DNA of 64,000 nucleotides from Actinomyces capricornis. Its GTDB lineage: Bacteria > Actinomycetota > Actinomycetes > Actinomycetales > Actinomycetaceae. The number at the start of each line of letters is the position of its first letter. The stretch's first letter is position 1. Positions 1-8,494 of this stretch are shown here, piece after piece. The translations under genes and the position numbers were made by a program. The notes under the pieces were generated by a model. It was not told where the DNA came from. It made no database searches and saw only the letters and a program-made list of their open reading frames with translations. The stretch is from positions 1,178,001-1,242,000 of the forward strand of contig NZ_AP025017.1 of the NCBI RefSeq assembly GCF_019974135.1, given 5' to 3'.

Positions 1-2004
1 CGCGCCACCGCCCCCGAGCTGTCGCTGACAATCGAAAGCGATCAGGTGGCACTGGCGAAGGACGGCAGTTTCACCCATACCCTCACCGATATCCATCCCT
101 CGACGACGCGCATCAGCCTGAGTGCGCGGGAGAACAAGGGGTCGAGCATTCTCACGCTGCCGATCCAAGGCAGACAGAAGCCCCCGGAGGCACCGAGAAC
201 TGAGCTGTCCCTCGATCTCGCCTGCTCCACAACCATCGCTGAGATCTGCACCATTACCAGGAGCAGCCCGAACCTGAGCGAGGACGGATCCACCGTCACA
301 CTGCAGGGCCGCCTCACACCCGGGGATGGGGCGAGCATCGAGCTCGTCCGCAGCTCACGAGCCCAGGACGGAACTATCACGGCCAACGAGCCGATCGCCG
401 CTCCGGTCGGCCAGGACGGGGCGTTCAGCACACCCCTGCCGGTATCCCCAGGCAGAAACGACTACACGCTCATCGCGCGCGATGCGCAGGGTCGGGCCGT
501 CATCGAGCAGAGACTCTACCTCTTCCTCGACACCGCTGCGCCCTCCATCGATATCGCGGAGCCCGGCCTGATTGGTGGAACCCTGTACACGAATAAGGAC
601 GAGGTCACCTTCCGCGGCTCGATCTCTGATGACGGCTGGGGGCATTACCTGGCACTCAACAATGCGGTGGCCAGCGATATCATCCGCCTGGAGAACCCAG
701 GCCCCCAGGCCAACACGAGGACGTTCGAGAAGATCCTCGCCGTACGCGACGGCGATGTCATCCGCGTGTACTCCACGGACAGGGCCGGAAACTCCCTCAT
801 CGGCCTCATCCCCGTCACCGTAGACAAGTCCGCCCCCTCGGCGGGAGTGGACACGGTCGGCAACGGCGAGATCATCCGCGACGGCCGCTCCCTGAATGCC
901 TGGGCCGAGGACGAGAACCTGGCCTCGATGAGGGTCAGCCTCAATGGCAAGGTCGTTGAGGACAAGCGCACCGCCCTGACCTCGGAGCAGATGGAGGTGG
1001 AGGACGCCCTCCAGCCCCCCGGGGACCTGGATCGGGGGCCGGCCCCGGGCTCCCAGGCCGAGGGCGTCCAGAGCGGCGAGCAGTCCGCCGCCGGAGAGGC
1101 GGCCCAGGACGGTCAGGAGGCGCCCGCAGCCCAGGACGCGCCGGCCGACCCCGCCACCACGGAGACCACGGAGGCGGAGGGCTCGCAGCCCTCAGAGCCC
1201 AGCATCGACGCCTACGGCAGCCGGACCACCACCACGCAGACCCGCCTGGAGGCCGCCGTCGAGACCGCCGACCTCACCGCGGGCCATTACACCCTGACGG
1301 TGGAGAGCACCGACCTGGCCGGGAACACCACCACCGAGATCCGCTGCTTCGTCGTCGACGATGCCGCTGTCATCACGGGCCCCGACACCGTCCAGCTCAC
1401 GGTGGCGCCCGGAGACCTGGGCGATCAGGAGGCGGTCGCCGCCAAGGTGCTGGCGCTGTACTCGGTCACCGACGACGGCGCCGCCGGCACCCCGGGGGAC
1501 ACCTCCCTGTCCCTCCTGCCCGGCACGGTGCTGGTCGACGGCACCAACACGGTCCGCATCGTGGCCACGGACGCCGCGGGCTACCAGGTCAGCCGCTCGG
1601 TGGAGGTCACCATCACCATCAGCGCCCCCGGCGGCGGCTCCGGCGGATCCGATGGCACCGGGACCCCCAGCGCCCCTGGCACCCCGGCACCCGGCACCGA
1701 CAGCACCGGCAGCACCGCGGGCGCAGGCAGTGCGGCAGGCCAGGACGGCGCCGGGGACGCCCAGGCGCCCCGGGCGCCCGCCCAGCCGGGCGAGCGCCCG
1801 GTCGATCCCCTGCCCGCGGGCACGGTCGACGACGTGCGCAGCCGGTGGGAGGCGGCCTCGCAGGGCACCAGCCACGTGAAGTCCGCGCGGGCCGAGGGCG
1901 CACTGCCCGCCACCGGCAGCGGGGCGCTGGGGCTCATGCTCCTGAGCCTCATGGCCCTGACGGCCGGAGGCGTGGTGATCCGGCTGCGCCGTCGTCGGGG
2001 CTGA
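1..2004 (+). CDS. LPXTG-anchored surface protein with Ig-like repeats (5' end outside window)
   Basis: The frame is open from the first base, so the start and any signal peptide lie outside; the GTG at 46 is only the first in-frame start codon. The visible 667 residues end with a sorting signal: LPATG near residue 634, a hydrophobic helix and a basic RLRRRRG tail, so a sortase should attach the protein to peptidoglycan. Before this lie several Ig-like units, recognisable by repeated end motifs TDRAGN, STDLAGN and ATDAAG. A stretch of about 80 residues rich in Ala, Glu, Gln and Pro (about 325-405) interrupts one unit, and a Gly/Pro/Ser-rich stalk (about 540-620) precedes the anchor. Such repeats are typical of the C-terminal half of large adhesins or surface proteases; which of these it is cannot be decided from this part. 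Confidence 0.85.
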   Translation, partial: RATAPELSLTIESDQVALAKDGSFTHTLTDIHPSTTRISLSARENKGSSILTLPIQGRQKPPEAPRTELSLDLACSTTIAEICTITRSSPNLSEDGSTVTLQGRLTPGDGASIELVRSSRAQDGTITANEPIAAPVGQDGAFSTPLPVSPGRNDYTLIARDAQGRAVIEQRLYLFLDTAAPSIDIAEPGLIGGTLYTNKDEVTFRGSISDDGWGHYLALNNAVASDIIRLENPGPQANTRTFEKILAVRDGDVIRVYSTDRAGNSLIGLIPVTVDKSAPSAGVDTVGNGEIIRDGRSLNAWAEDENLASMRVSLNGKVVEDKRTALTSEQMEVEDALQPPGDLDRGPAPGSQAEGVQSGEQSAAGEAAQDGQEAPAAQDAPADPATTETTEAEGSQPSEPSIDAYGSRTTTTQTRLEAAVETADLTAGHYTLTVESTDLAGNTTTEIRCFVVDDAAVITGPDTVQLTVAPGDLGDQEAVAAKVLALYSVTDDGAAGTPGDTSLSLLPGTVLVDGTNTVRIVATDAAGYQVSRSVEVTITISAPGGGSGGSDGTGTPSAPGTPAPGTDSTGSTAGAGSAAGQDGAGDAQAPRAPAQPGERPVDPLPAGTVDDVRSRWEAASQGTSHVKSARAEGALPATGSGALGLMLLSLMALTAGGVVIRLRRRRG

Positions 2005-2041
2005 TCCGACGGCGTCACGGAACCACGGCGTCAGCAGACGC

Positions 2042-2073
2042 GGGCCCGCGCTCCCATCAGGGGGCGCGGGCCC
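2042..2073 (+). terminator. Strong hairpin after the surface-protein gene
   Basis: Ten-base arms GGGCCCGCGC and GCGCGGGCCC enclose a 12-base loop 38 bases after the stop codon. There is no U-run, as is common in GC-rich actinobacteria, so termination is inferred from position and stem strength. Confidence 0.6.
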
Positions 2074-2151
2074 GCGCCGTCCCCGCACCACCGCGCCCGC
2101 CTCCCCGGCACGCAGGGCGGGCACCAGTAGCCGCGGGCGCCGGGCAGGGGC

Positions 2152-2157
2152 TACAGT
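2152..2157 (+). promoter_or_regulatory. -10 box TACAGT of the leader transcript
   Basis: TACAGT lies seven bases before the ATG at 2165. The same TANNNT box at 6-7 bases precedes many starts in this window, which implies that the transcript begins at or next to the start codon. Confidence 0.5.
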
Positions 2158-2164
2158 GCGGACC

Positions 2165-2233
2165 ATGACGACCTTGACACCAGCCGCCCGTACCACGGTG
2201 CGCATGGGCATGGGTCGAATGCGCATGCGCTGA
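2165..2233 (+). CDS. Met-rich leader peptide, 22 residues, candidate attenuator
   Basis: This short frame starts at an ATG placed like a leaderless start and ends with TGA at 2231-2233. The last nine codons hold four Met codons (RMGMGRMRMR), and the peptide lies about 150 bases before two genes of sulfur amino-acid metabolism. The region between holds small stems: ACAGCG/CGCTGT at 2233-2252, GGGCG/CGCCC at 2278-2290 and GCGCGC/GCGCGC at 2348-2367. The last of these is just upstream of the ribosome-binding site of the next gene. Known amino-acid leader peptides are rich in the codon they sense, so ribosome stalling at Met could change this folding. That role is inferred; the frame is short and could be chance. 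Confidence 0.45.
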   Translation: MTTLTPAARTTVRMGMGRMRMR

Positions 2234-2385
2234 CAGCGCCAGCCGTCGCTGTGTCCTCCACGTAACGGTCAGAGTCCGGGCGCCACGCCCGTCGTACTCC
2301 GCGAGCCGCCCGCCGCGCGCCCGTGTTCATCCCTCCCCCGCTCGTCAGCGCGCGGGCCTCTGCGCGCACCCACCAGGACACGCTC

Positions 2386-3684
2386 ATGCACCCCTACGAC
2401 GACGCCGCCCAGGCGACCCCGCCAGCACCGCACCACCCGAGCACGCCGCCGCGCCCAGCACCAGCGGTCTCCGACTTCGACCTCGTCCGCGAGCGCCGAG
2501 GCACCTCCAGCCTCAAGTGGGACTTCGCGGCCCAGCGGGGCCGCCCCCGCGACGCCCTGCCCCTATGGGTGGCGGATATGGACCACGCCACCCCACCGGC
2601 GGTCACCAGCGCCCTGCTGTGGCGCACCCGCCACGGCATCTTCGGCTACTCCGAGCCCGACGACGACTACCACGAGGCCCTCACCGGCTGGCTGGCCCGC
2701 CGCTACCACTGGCGGGTGGAGGCCTCCTGGAACACGGTCACCCCCGGGGTGGTGCCCGCCCTGGCCCTGGCGGTGCGGGCCTGCACCGGCCCCGGCCAGG
2801 CCGTCATCATCGAGGAGCCCGTCTACTACCCCTTCCGGGAGGTGGTGGAGGACAACGGCCGCCAGGTGGTGGCCGTGCCCCTCGTGCGGGGCCCCGAGGG
2901 GCGCTACCACCGCGACCTGGCGGCCCTGGAGGATGCGATCGTCTCCAGTGGGGCGCGCCTGCTGCTCCTGTGCAACCCGCACAATCCGGTGGGCCGGGTG
3001 TGGGAGCGCCAGGAGCTGGAGGCGCTGGCGCGGGTGACCGCCCGCCACGGCGTCGTGGTCGTCTCCGATGAGATCCACGCCGACCTGGCCCTGCCCGGCC
3101 ACGCCACCACGCCCCTGGCCAGCCTGGATGAGGCGACGGCGGCGCGCACGATCACCTGCACCTCGCCGTCGAAGGCCTTCAACCTGGCGGGGCTGCAGGT
3201 GGCCAACATCCTCATCCCCGATGCGCGCCTGCGGGCCGCCTTCCGGCGGGAGCTGGGCGCGGTGGGCTACTCCCAGCCCAATGCCCTGGGGCTGGTGGCC
3301 TGCCGGGCGGCCTACACCGGGGGCCAGGAGTGGCTCGATGACCTGCGCGAGCACATCGCGGCGGCCCACCGGCACGTGGTGGCGCGCTTGGAGCGGATCC
3401 CGGGGGTGGAGGCCACTCCCTGTGAGGGGACCTACCTGGCCTGGCTGGACTGCTCGGGGCTGCTTCAGGCCACCGCTCTGGCCGCGGAGGAGCTCGACGG
3501 GTTCCTGCTGCATGAGGCGGGCCTGTGGCTCGACGACGGCCGCATCTTCGGCGCCGGCGGGCAGGGCTTCACCCGTCTCAATGTCGCCTGCCCGCGCGCC
3601 ACCCTCGATGAGGCCCTCGACCGACTGGAGGCCGCAGTCGCCGCCCTGCGCGCCCGCACCGCCCACCTGGCCCTGTCCGCCTGA
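2386..3684 (+). CDS. patB: MalY/PatB-type aminotransferase, probable cystathionine beta-lyase
   Basis: A 432-residue fold-type I PLP enzyme. The features of the MalY/PatB family are visible: a near-N-terminal FDLVRERRGTSSLKWD block, LPLWVADMDH, NPHNPVGRVW near residue 197, SDEIHADL near 227 and the PLP lysine in SPSKAFNLAG at Lys263. Family members cleave cystathionine or other cysteine S-conjugates to ammonia, pyruvate and a thiol in the cytoplasm. The ATG at 2386 is chosen because AGGA lies seven bases upstream; an in-frame start at 2323 would add residues with no family match. The next gene, another transsulfuration enzyme, starts 16 bases after the stop, so the two form an operon. Exact substrate is not proved by sequence. 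Confidence 0.85.
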   Translation: MHPYDDAAQATPPAPHHPSTPPRPAPAVSDFDLVRERRGTSSLKWDFAAQRGRPRDALPLWVADMDHATPPAVTSALLWRTRHGIFGYSEPDDDYHEALTGWLARRYHWRVEASWNTVTPGVVPALALAVRACTGPGQAVIIEEPVYYPFREVVEDNGRQVVAVPLVRGPEGRYHRDLAALEDAIVSSGARLLLLCNPHNPVGRVWERQELEALARVTARHGVVVVSDEIHADLALPGHATTPLASLDEATAARTITCTSPSKAFNLAGLQVANILIPDARLRAAFRRELGAVGYSQPNALGLVACRAAYTGGQEWLDDLREHIAAAHRHVVARLERIPGVEATPCEGTYLAWLDCSGLLQATALAAEELDGFLLHEAGLWLDDGRIFGAGGQGFTRLNVACPRATLDEALDRLEAAVAALRARTAHLALSA

Positions 3685-3700
3685 ACGTAAGGAACCGCCC

Positions 3701-4963
3701 ATGACCAAGCGCACTGAGCCCATCGAGTCCACCGAGCCCCCTGGGCGACGGACGAGCGCCTGCTCCTCGGGGGCCGCCGACCCCGCGGGGCCCGCAGCCC
3801 CGTCGGGCCCCGACCGCTCCTTCCCCGTCCACCACCACCCCACGTACCGGGGCGCCGAGGGGCTCCACCTCGAGACGCTCCTGGTGCGCGCGGGCACCGG
3901 CACGGACCCGACGACGGGGGCGATCACCACCCCCATCCACCTGTCCACCGCCTACGGGCACCCGGGCCTGGGGCGGTCCACGGGGTACGACTACACGCGC
4001 ACCGCCAATCCCACACGCGACATCCTCCAGGACGCCCTGGCCCAGCTGGAGGGCGGGACGGCGGGCTTCGCCCTGGCCTCGGGGATGGCGGCCCTGGAGC
4101 TGACGGTACTGACCCTGGCGCCCCACGGCAGCCGGATCGTGGCCCTCCAGGACCTCTACGGGGGCTCCTTCCGCTACCTGGAGGTGCTCCATGAGGAGGG
4201 CGCCTACCAGGTCGACTTCGTCACCGGGATCGAGGGGCTGCGCGCAGCCCTGGCCTCGCCGGCCGCCCTGGTGGTCATCGAGACCCCCACCAACCCGATG
4301 ATGGTGGAGATCCCCGTGCCCGAGGCCGCCCGCCTGGCCCATGCGGCCGGGGCGCGGCTGGTGGTGGACTCCACCTTCTGCACGCCGGTGATCCAGCGGC
4401 CCCTGGAGCTGGGGGCCGACGCCGTGCTGCACTCGGGCACCAAGTACCTGGGCGGGCACAACGACGTCATGGCCGGGGTGGTGGTGGTCGCCGATGAGGG
4501 CCTGGCGGCCCGTCTCAACTACCGGCTCAACACCACGGGGGCGACCCTGGGCCCCTTCGACTGCTTCCTGCTGCTGCGGGGCCTGAAGACCCTGGCCCTG
4601 CGCATGGAGCGCCACCAGGCCAATGCCCGGGCCGTGGTGGACTTCCTGCGGAGCAGTGGGCATGTGACGCGGGTGCTCTACCCCGGCTACTCGGGCATGG
4701 TGAGCTTCGACCTGGCGCCCGGGGTGGATATCGGGCGCTTCCTCGAGCAGGTGCGGGTCTTCACCTTCGCCGAGTCCCTGGGGGGCGTGGAGTCCCTGGT
4801 GACGTGTCCCGCCGTCCAGACCCATGCCGATGTGCCGCCCGAGCTGAGGGCCTCCTATGGGCTGACCGACCGCCTGCTGCGCCTGAGCGTGGGCATCGAG
4901 CATGCCCAGGACCTGGTGGAGGACCTGGCCCGGGCCCTGGAGGCGGCGTCGACCGGCACCTGA
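3701..4963 (+). CDS. Cys/Met metabolism PLP enzyme (cystathionine gamma-synthase/lyase family)
   Basis: A 420-residue member of the Cys/Met-metabolism PLP family. It shows YDYTRTANPTR, ALASGMAALE, the PLP site HSGTKYLGGH with Lys248, and the C-terminal ESLGGVESL and RLSVGIE blocks. After an unusual 55-residue Pro/Ser-rich N-terminus the family domain begins at about residue 58. The segment after VLYPG is short (YPGYSGMVSF), as in the short-form members of the family, so cystathionine gamma-synthase, gamma-lyase and acylhomoserine sulfhydrylase all remain possible. The ATG at 3701 has an AAGGA site upstream; much longer in-frame extensions run through the preceding gene and are rejected. With the upstream beta-lyase it would interconvert cysteine, cystathionine and homocysteine. 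Confidence 0.82.
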   Translation: MTKRTEPIESTEPPGRRTSACSSGAADPAGPAAPSGPDRSFPVHHHPTYRGAEGLHLETLLVRAGTGTDPTTGAITTPIHLSTAYGHPGLGRSTGYDYTRTANPTRDILQDALAQLEGGTAGFALASGMAALELTVLTLAPHGSRIVALQDLYGGSFRYLEVLHEEGAYQVDFVTGIEGLRAALASPAALVVIETPTNPMMVEIPVPEAARLAHAAGARLVVDSTFCTPVIQRPLELGADAVLHSGTKYLGGHNDVMAGVVVVADEGLAARLNYRLNTTGATLGPFDCFLLLRGLKTLALRMERHQANARAVVDFLRSSGHVTRVLYPGYSGMVSFDLAPGVDIGRFLEQVRVFTFAESLGGVESLVTCPAVQTHADVPPELRASYGLTDRLLRLSVGIEHAQDLVEDLARALEAASTGT

Positions 4964-4970
4964 GGCGGCC

Positions 4971-5034
4971 ATCTCGTACCCGGGCTCCCCGTCTCGCCGG
5001 CAGCAGGGACGAGAGGGGCGGGTGGGTACGAGAT
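4971..5034. terminator. Bidirectional terminator between convergent genes
   Basis: Perfect 11-base arms ATCTCGTACCC and GGGTACGAGAT flank inner pairing CTCCCCGTCTCG with CGAGAGGGG. It fills the 87-base gap between the plus-strand PLP enzyme and the minus-strand dehydrogenase, so it can serve both. Confidence 0.75.
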
Positions 5035-5050
5035 CGCGGTCGGACTCCGG

Positions 5051-5872
5051 TCAGGCCCGTGAGAGGCGGGAGGCCTCGGCGACCTGCTCGGGGGTGGGCC
5101 GCACACCCGTGTACAGGGCGAACTGCTCGGCGGCCTGGAGGGCGATGACCTCCGCCCCGCTGATGGTCGGCTTGCCCGCCGCGCGGGCGGCCCGCAGCAG
5201 CGGCGTCTCGGAGGGGAAGGCGACGACGTCGACGACGGTGCCCACGGCCTCCAGGAGGTCCCGGCCCACGGGCAGGTCATGCTCGGCGGGACCCCCGGCC
5301 ATCCCCACGGGGGTGGCGTTGAGCAGGAGCGCGGGGGCGTCCTCGGCCAGCTCCTCGGGGGTGGCGACCCAGGACCATCCGTAGTGCTGGGCCAGGGCGG
5401 GGCCGGTGGTGGCGTTGCGCGCCACCACGGTGCCGGGGCCGAAGCCGGCGTCCTTGAGGGCGGCCACGCTGGCCTTGGCCATGCCGCCCGAGCCGAGCAC
5501 GGCGCAGGAGGTGCGCGGGACCGCGTGGGTGTCCAGCAGGCTGCGGATGGCGATGACGTCGGTGTTGTAGGCCACTAGGCGGCCCTCGTCGTTGACGATG
5601 GTGTTGACCGACTCGATGGCGCTGGCCGAGGGGGTCATCTCATCGACCAGGGCGATGACCTCCTCCTTCCAGGGCATGGAGACGCCGCATCCCCGGATGC
5701 CCAGGCCCCGCACGCCCGCGATGGCCGCGGTGATGTCGGTGGTGGTGAAGGCCTTGTAGACGAAGTCGAGGCCGAGGACCTCATAGAGGTGGTTGTGGAA
5801 TCGAGTGCCGATGTTCGTGGGGCGGGCCGACAGGGAGATGCACAGCTGCGTGTCCTTGGTGATGTCTCGCAC
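5051..5872 (-). CDS. Shikimate/quinate dehydrogenase family protein (AroE-like paralogue)
   Basis: A 273-residue protein of the shikimate dehydrogenase family. It has the substrate-domain SLSARPTN and FVYKAF blocks, the catalytic lysine in MPWKEEV, the catalytic aspartate in YNTDV, and the NADP-binding loop VLGSGGMAKA, where GSGGMA replaces the usual GAGGAS of housekeeping AroE. This variant is typical of a second AroE-like group in actinobacteria, so an accessory role is as likely as the main shikimate pathway step. The GTG at 5872 is chosen because GGGAGGA lies eight bases upstream; the longer frame up to 6001 would run through the tRNA-Arg gene. It is followed by the shared terminator at 4971-5034. 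Confidence 0.8.
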   Translation of the reverse strand: MRDITKDTQLCISLSARPTNIGTRFHNHLYEVLGLDFVYKAFTTTDITAAIAGVRGLGIRGCGVSMPWKEEVIALVDEMTPSASAIESVNTIVNDEGRLVAYNTDVIAIRSLLDTHAVPRTSCAVLGSGGMAKASVAALKDAGFGPGTVVARNATTGPALAQHYGWSWVATPEELAEDAPALLLNATPVGMAGGPAEHDLPVGRDLLEAVGTVVDVVAFPSETPLLRAARAAGKPTISGAEVIALQAAEQFALYTGVRPTPEQVAEASRLSRA

Positions 5873-5930
5873 GAGACGATCCTCCCATGCGGGCCCCAAG
5901 GGCGCCCGGGAAACACGGCCCCAGACATGG

Positions 5931-5970
5931 AAAACACCCCGACTCCGACTTGACAGCCGATGACGGGGTG
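5931..5970 (-). terminator. Terminator of tRNA-Arg
   Basis: On the minus strand CACCCCG and CGGGGTG form a stem with a 22-base loop, followed by TTTT, directly after the tRNA 3' end. Confidence 0.65.
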
Positions 5971-5971
5971 C

Positions 5972-6047
5972 TGGTGCGCCCGAAGGGATTCGAACCCCCA
6001 ACCTTCTGATCCGTAGTCAGATGCTCTATCCGTTGAGCTACAGGCGC
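5972..6047 (-). tRNA. tRNA-Arg (anticodon ACG)
   Basis: Read on the minus strand, the gene folds as a full cloverleaf. Acceptor arms GCGCCTG and CGGGCGC pair with one G-U; the D-arm has GCTC/GAGC; the anticodon stem TCTGA/TCAGA encloses the loop CTACGGA, giving anticodon ACG; the T-loop is TTCGAAT. The terminal CCA is encoded (5972-5974). Confidence 0.97.
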
Positions 6048-6070
6048 CGTGTCGCTTCCGACAAGCCAGA

Positions 6071-6099
6071 AGGTTACTCGCCGCTCCCCCCTCCGCCAA
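6071..6099 (-). promoter_or_regulatory. Promoter of tRNA-Arg
   Basis: On the minus strand TTGGCG (6094-6099), a 17-base spacer and TAACCT (6071-6076) precede the tRNA 5' end by 23 bases, in the right order and spacing for a sigma-70-type promoter. Confidence 0.6.
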
Positions 6100-6258
6100 A
6101 TCGGGGGGTCGTGAGGCTGGGCACAAGCAGCGCCGGGGCCTCCCCGGGCGCGGGCAGAGGACTCCCGCCGCCGCCATCCGTGATCGGACGACGACGGCGG
6201 GAGCGGGTCGCTGCGGCAGGGACGATCCTGCGGCGCGCCTCCTGGCTGTGCGGCGGGG

Positions 6259-7842
6259 CTATGCGCCTTGGCTGTTCGGGACGGCCAGCAGGCTGCCACC
6301 AAGAACGATGGTCGCCACGATGCCCAGGATGGTGCCGACCACCGCCCAAAGGAGCATCGCGCGCGCCCAGGTCCTGCGGGCCGGGGACCCGCTCGAGGTG
6401 AAGCCCACCACCAGCAGGTAGATGATGCCCACCACCGGCAGGGCCGACAGGAAGGTCGCGAGGAGCCAGCTCCCCAGGGACTCGTCACTGCCCGCTGCCT
6501 CGCCGCGCACCGGGAAGGCCTCCGCGGAGGAGCCCGGCTGCGCCGGGTGGGCGGCCGGCGCCACGGGCGTCGCCTGCGGCACGGAGGGCCCGGAGGCGAC
6601 GGCGTCCCGCTGGCTCACCCCCAAGTCCTGCGCACCCTGCTGGGCCGCTGCCTGCGGATGAGCCGCCGCCTGCGGAGCGCCCCCCTGCTGGGCCCGCTCC
6701 GCCTCTGCGCGCGCAGTGGCGGTGGGGAAGACGGAGGACATGCCCACCTCGCCCTCAGTGCGGCTCCCCCACGGGTGGGAGGCGCTCTGGGAGTACTGGG
6801 AGGCGGGCGCCTGCGAGCCGGCCGCGTGGGCGCCGGGGCCCTGGGCGGCATGCGCCTCATAGGTCTCGTATCCGGTGGCCTGCCCGGGGGTCCCGGGTAC
6901 GGAGGGCGCACCGGGGGCCGAGTACGCGGCTGGGGCCGAGGTGGCCCCGGGGGCCGACTGGGCCGAGAAGGGCCCCTCGGGGACCGCCATCGTGGCACCC
7001 TGCTGGCCCCACGGCGACTGGGCCGGCACTTGCCCACCAGCAGCGGACGTCGCCGGGGCCGCGCCGCTCGAGCCGGGAGCGGAGTGGGCGGAGAAGGGAT
7101 TGGCGGAGAAGGGCCCCTCGGGGACCGCCATCGTGGCGCCCTGCTGGCCCCACGGCGACTGGGCCGGCACCTGAGCACCAGAGGCCGGGGCACCGGCGTC
7201 GGGCGCCGCCGGGGCGGAGCTGCTGGCGGGGCCGCCCTGTACGCCCGGGGCGCCAGGGGCGGCGACAGCGCCGGAACCGCCGCCCTGCCATGCCGATTCC
7301 GGACTCGGGTGCTGATACGGGGTCACGTGGGGCGCGGCCGAACCGGCGCCGACGCCTCCCGGGACTCCAGGGCCACCGGCGCTTCTGGGACCGCGGGAGG
7401 TCAGGGCGGCGGCGGGCTGGCCGGGCTGGCTGGTCTGGAAGGGCGAGGGATCCACGGCCGGCGCAGCTGTGCCGCTCTGCGCCGGGCCGACGGAGGAGAA
7501 GGGCGAGGGGGACGGGGTGGACGGCAGGTTCGCGGAGGCCCCGGCGTCGGTGGAGTAGGCGCGGGTCTGCTCCTCGGGCGGTGGCCCCGCGGGCATGGCA
7601 GGAGGCTCGGGCCTCCATGCGGGGGCAGCGTGCTGGCCGCCGGGTGCGCCTGCACCGCCGGCGCCGGGCTGCTGGGGCGCCTGGGGCTGCGGAGCCCCTA
7701 TCTGCTGGGCCTCAGCCCGGGCAGCGCCAAGGACGTCACTGTTGATCAGTACGGTGCGCGCATTGAAATCGTCCTGCTGCTCCGCATCTGCGGAGGCGGC
7801 ATCCCCCGCAGGAACGGCGTTCGAGCTGTCGCGGTCTGACAT
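6259..7842 (-). CDS. Pro/Ala/Gln-rich protein with C-terminal membrane anchor, unknown function
   Basis: A 527-residue protein. It begins with an acidic segment (MSDRDSSNAV) followed by FNARTVLINSDVL. The middle 380 or so residues are low-complexity Pro, Ala, Gln, Ser and Gly. The C-terminus has two predicted membrane helices, near SWLLATFLSALPVVGIIYLL and MLLWAVVGTILGIVATIVL. The central part contains a duplicated unit with QSPWGQQGATMAV, coded by a 65-bp DNA repeat. The long disordered part should lie in the cytoplasm with a hairpin anchor in the membrane. The ATG at 7842 is preceded by AAAGG; the frame could extend to 8160 but without a site or similarity. I do not recognise a catalytic domain. 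Confidence 0.75.
   Translation of the reverse strand: MSDRDSSNAVPAGDAASADAEQQDDFNARTVLINSDVLGAARAEAQQIGAPQPQAPQQPGAGGAGAPGGQHAAPAWRPEPPAMPAGPPPEEQTRAYSTDAGASANLPSTPSPSPFSSVGPAQSGTAAPAVDPSPFQTSQPGQPAAALTSRGPRSAGGPGVPGGVGAGSAAPHVTPYQHPSPESAWQGGGSGAVAAPGAPGVQGGPASSSAPAAPDAGAPASGAQVPAQSPWGQQGATMAVPEGPFSANPFSAHSAPGSSGAAPATSAAGGQVPAQSPWGQQGATMAVPEGPFSAQSAPGATSAPAAYSAPGAPSVPGTPGQATGYETYEAHAAQGPGAHAAGSQAPASQYSQSASHPWGSRTEGEVGMSSVFPTATARAEAERAQQGGAPQAAAHPQAAAQQGAQDLGVSQRDAVASGPSVPQATPVAPAAHPAQPGSSAEAFPVRGEAAGSDESLGSWLLATFLSALPVVGIIYLLVVGFTSSGSPARRTWARAMLLWAVVGTILGIVATIVLGGSLLAVPNSQGA
6965..7029. repeat. 65-bp direct repeat, copy 1, inside the Pro/Ala-rich gene
   Basis: Matches 7106-7170 at 64 of 65 bases. 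The period is 141 bases (47 codons), so the unit stays in frame and can expand or contract without breaking the gene. Confidence 0.9.
7106..7170. repeat. 65-bp direct repeat, copy 2
   Basis: Second copy of the in-frame duplication at 6965-7029; the one difference is a silent third-position A/G change. Confidence 0.9.
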
Positions 7843-8176
7843 GATGGAGCCTTTCACGCGTGGTTTGCGGACACGCTGCTTACGGATTGTGCCCGCTCTC
7901 ATGACCGTCTTCAACCACCAGGGCGGATGCGCGCCCTCCGGGCCGCCGCGCCCCGCAGCCCCACTGCCGCCGCCCCGCCTCGGGAACAGCGTCGCGCACG
8001 GCGGACACGGCGAGTCACCGCCCTCATCTCGGGCCAGTCCCCTCCCATCGCTCCGTCGGAGCACCGTGAGGGCGCCACCGCACCCGATCGTTCCGCCACG
8101 GGCAGAACGCCCGCGCGGGCCAGAGGAGCCGCCAGCCCGCTCACGGACAGCAGGGCCCAACAGCCCCGGCAGCAGT
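7843..8176. other. Gap without a gene (334 bp)
   Basis: Upstream region of the Pro/Ala-rich gene. The frames crossing it on both strands are GC-driven and show no family motif or ribosome-binding site; nothing else was seen. Confidence 0.5.
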
Positions 8177-8210
8177 GAGCCCCCGATGGTCCGGGAATCA
8201 TCGGGGGCTC
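8177..8210 (-). terminator. Terminator of tRNA-Ser(GCU)
   Basis: Arms GAGCCCCCGAT and ATCGGGGGCTC of 11 bases with a 12-base loop follow the tRNA 3' end by 14 bases on the minus strand. Confidence 0.7.
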
Positions 8211-8224
8211 ACGACTGCGCATGA

Positions 8225-8314
8225 TGGCGGAGATGGGGAGATTCGAACTCCCGAGGGGCTTCCACCCCAACCTCCTTAGCAGGGAGGCGCACTAGGCCAC
8301 TATGCGACATCTCC
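8225..8314 (-). tRNA. tRNA-Ser (anticodon GCU)
   Basis: On the minus strand GGAGATG and CATCTCC form the acceptor stem with discriminator G and encoded CCA. The anticodon stem CCTCC/GGAGG encloses CTGCTAA, giving GCT. A long variable arm and the T-loop TTCGAAT fit a class II serine tRNA of 90 bases. Confidence 0.96.
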
Positions 8315-8335
8315 ATCGCTTGACAAGCGTGAGGA

Positions 8336-8364
8336 AGCCTACCGGGCTCGGACCGCGGAGGCAA
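8336..8364 (-). promoter_or_regulatory. Promoter of tRNA-Ser(GCU)
   Basis: Minus-strand TTGCCT (8359-8364), a 17-base spacer and TAGGCT (8336-8341) lie 21 bases before the tRNA 5' end. Confidence 0.6.
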
Positions 8365-8494
8365 ATAGGTAACGCGGCATCGCGGGCGCCTCTACCGTCC
8401 GCAGCGCCGCCTCCCGCGGGCCCCGGTGAGCAGGAGCGTCGCGGTACCCTGCGTGAGGGCGCTCAGGACCGGTGGCGGCCGGGAAGCGGGGTGA

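Noticed and set aside
1192..2226. Minus-strand frame of 344 codons in the surface-protein gene
   Set aside because: Low-complexity shadow of the repeats and stalk; the plus-strand frame ends in a sorting signal.
5873..6001. N-terminal extension of the shikimate-dehydrogenase-like protein
   Set aside because: The extra residues are the translated tRNA-Arg gene and its terminator.
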